From Gossypium raimondii (taxonomy: Eukaryota > Streptophyta > Magnoliopsida > Malvales > Malvaceae): DNA of 64,000 nucleotides. A program made the position numbers and the translations under genes. The first letter of the stretch is position 1. Each line of letters opens with the position of its first letter. This document shows positions 59,229 to 64,000 of this stretch, piece after piece. Under the pieces are notes generated by a model. The model was not told the DNA's origin. It saw only the letters and a list, made by a program, of their open reading frames with translations, and searched no databases. Location of the stretch: NCBI RefSeq assembly GCF_025698545.1, contig NC_068569.1, forward strand, positions 10,106,001-10,170,000, given 5' to 3'.

Positions 59229-60840
59229 TTATTTCTATGCAAGGGTCAAATTGACAATAGGTTTATAAAACAGAGTACAATATTTATAAAACGAAACTCA
59301 ACAGGCATGCCTGAATTGTTAGCTCCGTCCGTACCTGAGGGTAGCAATTTTGGCGGACGATAGTCTGAGTGGTTCTATGTACCACAATCTCGCATAAGAG
59401 TTTTGCCTGTTCAATATTATTACACACATGAAGAGAATCTAAAGACTAAAATCATGAAACAGAGTAGTACAACATTAATATTTAATCCTTGTTAATCCAA
59501 TAATCCCATTTCCTTGTATTTCTCGAAACAGGGTGTTAATTTGACGAGCTTAAGCAATCATCAAGTCATGTTAAAGAATGAAAATTTTGAAGATGAAGAT
59601 CAACATGCTTAGAAGATTGCAATAATAAATCATCATTTTGTTCAGTCAAATGGTAAGTTGGTATAAAACAGCTTTAATGGTTAGTTACCTTTCTTTCTCT
59701 TTTTTTTTTTTGCTTTCCAGGAAAACAAAATTATTGTGTCAATCAACATTTCACCCCAAACATGAAAAGACAAACCTTAAAGCTTAATATATCTAAATAT
59801 TTCGAGAAGAAGGCACCACTATAGTTCTTTGTAAAGAAGCCATCTAAAAATTAAAGCAATATTGAAACCTATAATAAAATGAAAGGTTTAATTCTAGATT
59901 GAGTCCTTCTACTATATTCAAACTTTGAATTTAATCTCCTCTAATTTGGCATATTTTTGATCTTCTACTTTTACAATGTTATCAGTAGGCCACACTGTTA
60001 GCTTTTCCATTAGAGTACTAACAAATTAACTGTAAATTATATTAACAGTGTTAATAAACTTTATTACAACCGTTAATTGTGTTGTAAATTTAAACCTACT
60101 ATGGGGATTAAATCTAAAATTTCAGTATAGTAGGAGAACTAAAATTAAAATTTGACCTAAACTAACATATATTGCTGGGGACGAAAGATAGGTTCCAAGA
60201 AAAGCAAATATAATAATTAAAAAATAAAAAAGTTTATTTTTACCTTTAAAGGGAACTTAAAGAAGGACAGACCGAGGGAGCCGGCGACTTCCGTAACAGT
60301 GTCAAACGGGACAGTTCCCTTGGCCAAGTCCTCCAGCAAATACACAACGTCCGACAACACCTCAACCCCATTAAGCTGGAGCACCGCCTCCACATAAGAC
60401 GACCCCAACGCCTTCACGTGACCTTGCTCCGACGTCACGTGTCCTAGCATCTTCCCTCTGTACCCGACGGCAACGTCCAAACTGGTGATGTCCATGGAGT
60501 AGACGTCCGAATTCCTCACTTTCAACGTAATCAATAAAGACATATCCAACGCTATGATGGGTACGGTGTGGATTTTCATGCGGTTCACATGCATCCGTAC
60601 GATCTTAACGTCGGGGTCGGAGGGCCAGAAAATGTACACCAAGGTAGCTAACAAGAAGAAGGAAGCCGTGCCGGTGTATAGCATCCGGCAACCGCACCAG
60701 CGGAGTCGTCCCCCGGGGGAGTAGAAGGGCAAAACGACGTAGTTTTCATCAGGAGATTGGGTTGGTAAGGCAGTGTAGCAGTGGGATGGCGACGGCGGTT
60801 CTTGTGTGGGTGATTGTTGTTCGAGTTTTGAGAGAGCCAT
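59229..60840 (-). CDS. LEA_2-domain (LEA14/NDR1-HIN1-like) membrane protein
   Basis: Exon 1 is 60840-60244 (199 codons, donor AAAG then GTAAAA). Exon 2 is 59406-59335 (24 codons, acceptor TGAACAG, ending NCYPQ before GTACGG). A tiny last exon near 59234-59229 would supply K and a stop, giving 224 residues; this last step is tentative. The protein has a Pro/Ser-rich cytosolic start, one membrane helix at about 53-72 (LYTGTASFFLLATLVYIFWP), then a LEA_2 domain with RMHVNRMKIHTVPIIALDMS, LKVRNSDVYSMDITSLDVAV, YRGKMLGHV and the terminal CEIVVHRTTQTIVRQNCYP. Such proteins are type II membrane proteins, many of them stress- or defence-related. The exon 1-exon 2 join restores the conserved end of the family. 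Confidence 0.82.
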
Positions 60841-61336
60841 TGACTTGGCGTCGGGTGTGAGAGAAATGTTACTTTGGACCAGATGGGAGTGAGTGTTGTA
60901 TTAGGAAGATCATGTAGTATTTTAGAGGAAAGTGGGTTTTTTGTTTGCTTCCCCTTTAATCATGATGGTTGCTTTAGACGGGAAAATTTTGTTGTTTCAT
61001 TTTTATTCCTCGCATTCAAATAAATAAATAATATATTTATGTAAAAGACATAATTAGTTATGCAATCATGGATGATTTTCCTAGCGCTGATTCATTATTT
61101 AAGTAAGGTAGCGTTTCCTTTAATTATAACTTTTTAACATAATTTTTTAAAAATTTCCCATTGTATTGCTTTCATAGTATTTTCTAATAAAATTGAGATT
61201 CGGTGTAATGAATATAAAATGTGATTTTAATGATAGTTTATCGCTCCATATATCTTTCTCAAAGCTTTGGTAAAACTTCGTTTTCTTGATGCAGCTTTTT
61301 TCGAATGCGTATCTTCATGTACAAGAAGAGAACAAA
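60841..61336. other. Promoter side of the LEA_2 gene and AT-rich spacer
   Basis: No TATA box could be chosen with confidence. No other gene was seen. Confidence 0.4.
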
Positions 61337-61628
61337 GGTTTTTTACATAAATAGGTTGAAAAAAAAAAACTAAAATAGGGTGTCAGAAAAAGTATTTATC
61401 AAAATGGGTTACTTTTTTCATTGGAGCCTATTAGATAGGCGCCAATGAATAAAAAAATAATAAATTTTTTGAATAAAATATTTTTTATATTTTTAATAAT
61501 TTTTAAAAAAATACGGGTCAAAATACTACCAACAGTGTCGGGTTGGGTCGGGTGGCGCCTATCGTAGGCGCCAATGAAGGTGCCTCATAGAGGCGCCAAT
61601 GAAGGTGCCTTATAGAGAGCGTCATTAC

Positions 61629-62003
61629 TAGACTGTCCATGGGCGGGCCGCCCAAAAAATTTCGGCTCGACTCTTAGGCTGGCTCGAAATATGGGCCTAA
61701 AATTTTGTCCAGGCCCGGCCCGGGAAAAAATCATATGCCCAAGCCCGGCCCGGCCCGGCCCATTTTTTAAATAAACACCAAAAAATTTTTAAAAATAAAA
61801 AAATATTTTAAAAATAAAAATTAAAAATATATTTATTGTATTCGGGCCCGGGCCAAAAAAGTTGTGCCCGAGGCCCGGCCCATTTTCTAAACGGGCCTAA
61901 TTTTTTTGCTCAAACCCATATTTCGGGCCTATATTTTTACCCGAACCCTCCTATATTTCGGGCGGGCCATCGGGCCGGGCCGCCCAGCCCATGGACAGGT
62001 CTA
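61629..62003. mobile_element. hAT-like MITE, 375 bp, in the left arm of the foldback element
   Basis: Ends are TAGACTGTCCATGGGCGGGC and, reversed, TAGACCTGTCCATGGGCTGG. The interior is rich in GGCCCGGCCC tracts. The CTGTCCATGGGC end is a well-known feature of GC-rich hAT-type MITEs in dicots. No 8-bp target duplication was recognised at its junctions. Confidence 0.7.
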
Positions 62004-62603
62004 TGGCGCCGAAGGCCTCATAAATTTAGGATTATGTTATAAATTTTTGTGTTTGTAATTATTTAAAATTTAATTTATTAGTAATAAATTACTAAATTAC
62101 TAATAAGTTACTAATAAATTTATAACATAATCTTAAATTACTAACAAATTAATTATAAAATAATTACAATATTCATACAAAAAATTACAATATTACAATA
62201 TATACCGACATTCAATATTCATACAAAATTATAATATTACAATAGTCATACAAAATTACAAAATTACAATATTCATATAAAATTGCAATATTTTTGTTAT
62301 TAATTATTAATTATAAATTATCTATATTTAGTATGAATATTGCAATTTTTTTGTATGAATATTGTAATATTATAATTTTGTATGAATATTGTAATGTCGG
62401 TATATATTGTAATATTGTAATTTTTTGTATGAATATTGTAATTATTTTATAATTAATTTGTTAGTAAATTAGGATTATGTTATAAATTTATTAGTAACTT
62501 ATTAGTAATTTAGTAATTTATTACTAATAAATTAAATTTTAAATAATTACAAACACAAAAATTTATAACATAATCCTAAATTTATGAGGCCTTCATTGGC
62601 GCC

Positions 62604-62746
62604 TAGACCTGTCCATGGGCCGGGCCAGACCCAAAAAAATTTTCGGCCCGACTCCTAGGCCCGGGCCCGGCCAAATTATGGGCCTGAAATTTTGTCCAGG
62701 CCCGGGCAAAAATCATAGGCCCAAGCCCGGCCCGGCCCGGCCCATT
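62604..62746. mobile_element. Partial hAT-like MITE in the right arm of the foldback element
   Basis: Starts TAGACCTGTCCATGGGCCGG and matches the first 140 or so bp of the left-arm MITE in the same orientation (TTTTGTCCAGGCCCGG, ATCATAGGCCCAAGCCCGGC), then stops at GGCCCATT and continues as GGCGCC repeats. Confidence 0.7.
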
Positions 62747-62822
62747 GGCGCCTCTCAGAATGGCACCACCATTGGCGCCTCTCAGAATGGCACCACCATT
62801 GGCGCCTCCCAGATAGGCGCCA
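62747..62822. repeat. 27-bp tandem repeat in the foldback element
   Basis: Two perfect copies of a 27-bp unit start GGCGCCTCTCAGAATGGCAC, and a third, diverged GGCGCCTCCCAGATAGGCGC follows. The left arm has a related but different GGCGCCAATGAAGGTGCCTC pair near 61567-61614. Confidence 0.8.
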
Positions 62823-63211
62823 ATACTATGTATTATACGGGTTCTATACTAACCCGAAAAAGTATAAAATTATATTTTATTCAAAAAAAATTTATTATTA
62901 TTATTTTATTCATTGGCGCCTATCTAATAGGCTCCAATGAAAAAAGTAACCTATTTTGGTAAATATTTTTTCTGACACCCTATTTCAGTAAAATTTTTTT
63001 TTCAACCTATTTATGTAAAAAATCCAGAGAACAAATAGAAGACAGACTACTCTGGGCGACTCAAACAAGCCACACAATTGGATAATAATTACAATTTTTT
63101 TTTTTTACAAAAATTGCAATGCCTGGCTCTTTTGTTAGGTTGTTTTTTCTGCTTTAAATTTGTTGGGAATTTTAAACTATTTGTCAGGTACGGATGTATT
63201 TATATTTCTTA

Positions 63212-63344
63212 GGTAAGTTTGGATGTGCGGTGCGTTTACTTGCGGTTAGTGTAAAAACAGCGGTGGCGATGAGATTAGATACTGTAGCGTGAGATAAAAA
63301 GTAAGCTAAACGCACCGCACCCAATCACCCATCCAAACCCACCC
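63212..63344. mobile_element. Small MITE, about 133 bp
   Basis: The left end GGTAAGTTTGGATG...GGTGCGTTTA and the right end, reversed, GGGTGGGTTTGGATGG...GGTGCGGTGCGTTTAGCTTA are inverted copies. The centre has AACAGCGGTGGCG and TACTGTAGCG. No coding sequence is present. The superfamily is not certain. Confidence 0.6.
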
Positions 63345-64000
63345 TCTATCTCCTCATATGTACCCTCCTTTTTTTAAACATCCCTTGTATTAGTTAGTTA
63401 TTTGATTGTTACGCGGAAGCTGTGATTGTAATTTTCTAATAAAAATTTCTTGCAGTAAAAATGTGGGAACAAAAAATTGGTATATGATTTAATTTAATTA
63501 ATTCATACAATTATTTTAAAGAAATGGAATTTTAAATTTTTAGTTCTTAAGGGTCTTATAATACGGGTAAGGCCTCTTTTCAAGGACGTTTAATCTTTAC
63601 AAGTATCAAGCAAAATCTTGAGAAGCAAAGAGAAACAATCAGCAATGGTCCCCTTCCTTATATGGCAAAGACATCCCATGTTATCTGTCGCAGTCCAAAC
63701 TACTAACTAATTAGTTCATTTTATCCTCAAAGGAAAAAATCAATTTCATTTTCGCAACGTTCTGGAAAAACGTAGCATGGGAATGCCTTAAACTTCAGAC
63801 AGGAATGAAGAAAGCCGAGGCCGGCCTAAAAGAATCTGGGGTTTTGTTTAGTTGATTATCATCCTAGACGGACCACGCATATGGTAAGCCCCTTCTTCAA
63901 TGATTCCACCATAAATTGTCCTCCAATATCAATTTTTTATATCCTGTTAACGGTGAAGATTGAAATTCATCTTCCAAAAGTTGTAATCATTTACAGAGAA
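63345..64000. other. Intergenic to window end
   Basis: No gene or repeat was recognised. A GTTAACGG-containing AT-rich stretch reaches the window end. Confidence 0.4.

Larger units (their letters stand above)
61337..63025. mobile_element. 1.7 kb foldback element, Mutator-like
   Basis: Terminal inverted repeats begin GGTTTTTTACATAAATAGGT on the left and, read in reverse, GGATTTTTTACATAAATAGG on the right. The element is flanked by a perfect 10-bp direct repeat AGAGAACAAA at 61327-61336 and 63026-63035, close to the 9-bp (up to 10) duplications of Mutator-like elements. Almost the whole element is one large palindrome: outer arms with GGGTGTCAG, ATTGG-GCCTATTAGATAGGC and GGCGCC motifs, and an inner 560-bp palindrome (62030-62590) of ATTACAATATT-type sequence. 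No transposase is encoded, so it is non-autonomous. Confidence 0.85.

Noticed and set aside
61836-62042. Gly/Pro-rich frame, and a similar one at 62615-62962
   Set aside because: Both are translations of the GGCCCGG-rich MITE copies in the foldback element.

Overview
This is AT-rich plant nuclear DNA. The genes carry short GT-AG introns. The repeats are long Gypsy-type LTRs with CACACGG/CCGTGTG clusters, a plant-mobile-domain (PMD) gene remnant, and hAT- and Mutator-like elements. Together these point to Malvaceae, most likely cotton (Gossypium). The assignment rests on recognition of families by eye, not on a database search.

Layout. 1-9.9 kb is a stack of LTRs: an LTR of about 3.1 kb (232-5810) interrupted by an LTR in the opposite orientation (1175-3639), then a short LTR (6353-9909) interrupted by a 3.0 kb solo LTR (6640-9642). 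Pieces of a group-3 sulfate transporter pseudogene lie between and after them (5842-5995 and 9950-12325). 14.5-27 kb is a gene island on the minus strand: SYS1 (Golgi membrane protein), MFP1 (chloroplast coiled-coil DNA-binding protein) and an FCS-like zinc finger (FLZ) protein. 27-37 kb holds intergenic DNA, a long-terminal-inverted-repeat element (30208-31445) and a solo LTR with a perfect target duplication (32678-35472). 37.4-40.7 kb holds an ASIL-type trihelix gene on the plus strand with one frameshift, and a decayed HSP70-14/15-like pseudogene on the minus strand. 40.9-48.3 kb is a Gypsy 5' LTR, itself split by a solo LTR (41786-44624), followed by a primer-binding site and a decayed internal region. 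A PMD pseudogene (about 48.5-49.2 kb), an OVATE family gene (50570-51469) and a 5'-truncated LINE (52.5-53.3 kb) follow. 57-61 kb holds a small plant-specific protein gene and a LEA_2-family membrane protein gene, both minus. 61.3-63.0 kb is a 1.7 kb foldback Mutator-like element containing hAT-like MITE copies in both arms.

The apparently intact genes are SYS1, MFP1, the FLZ gene, the OVATE gene, the 112-residue protein and the LEA_2 gene. They are ordinary plant housekeeping or regulatory genes with no evident shared pathway. No operon-like or defence-like system is visible. The most interesting signals are in the repeats: a hairpin seen in all six long Gypsy-type LTRs whose stem sequences differ while pairing is kept, tandem arrays of short hairpins whose arms change in compensating fashion, and the foldback element with its mirrored MITE junctions.
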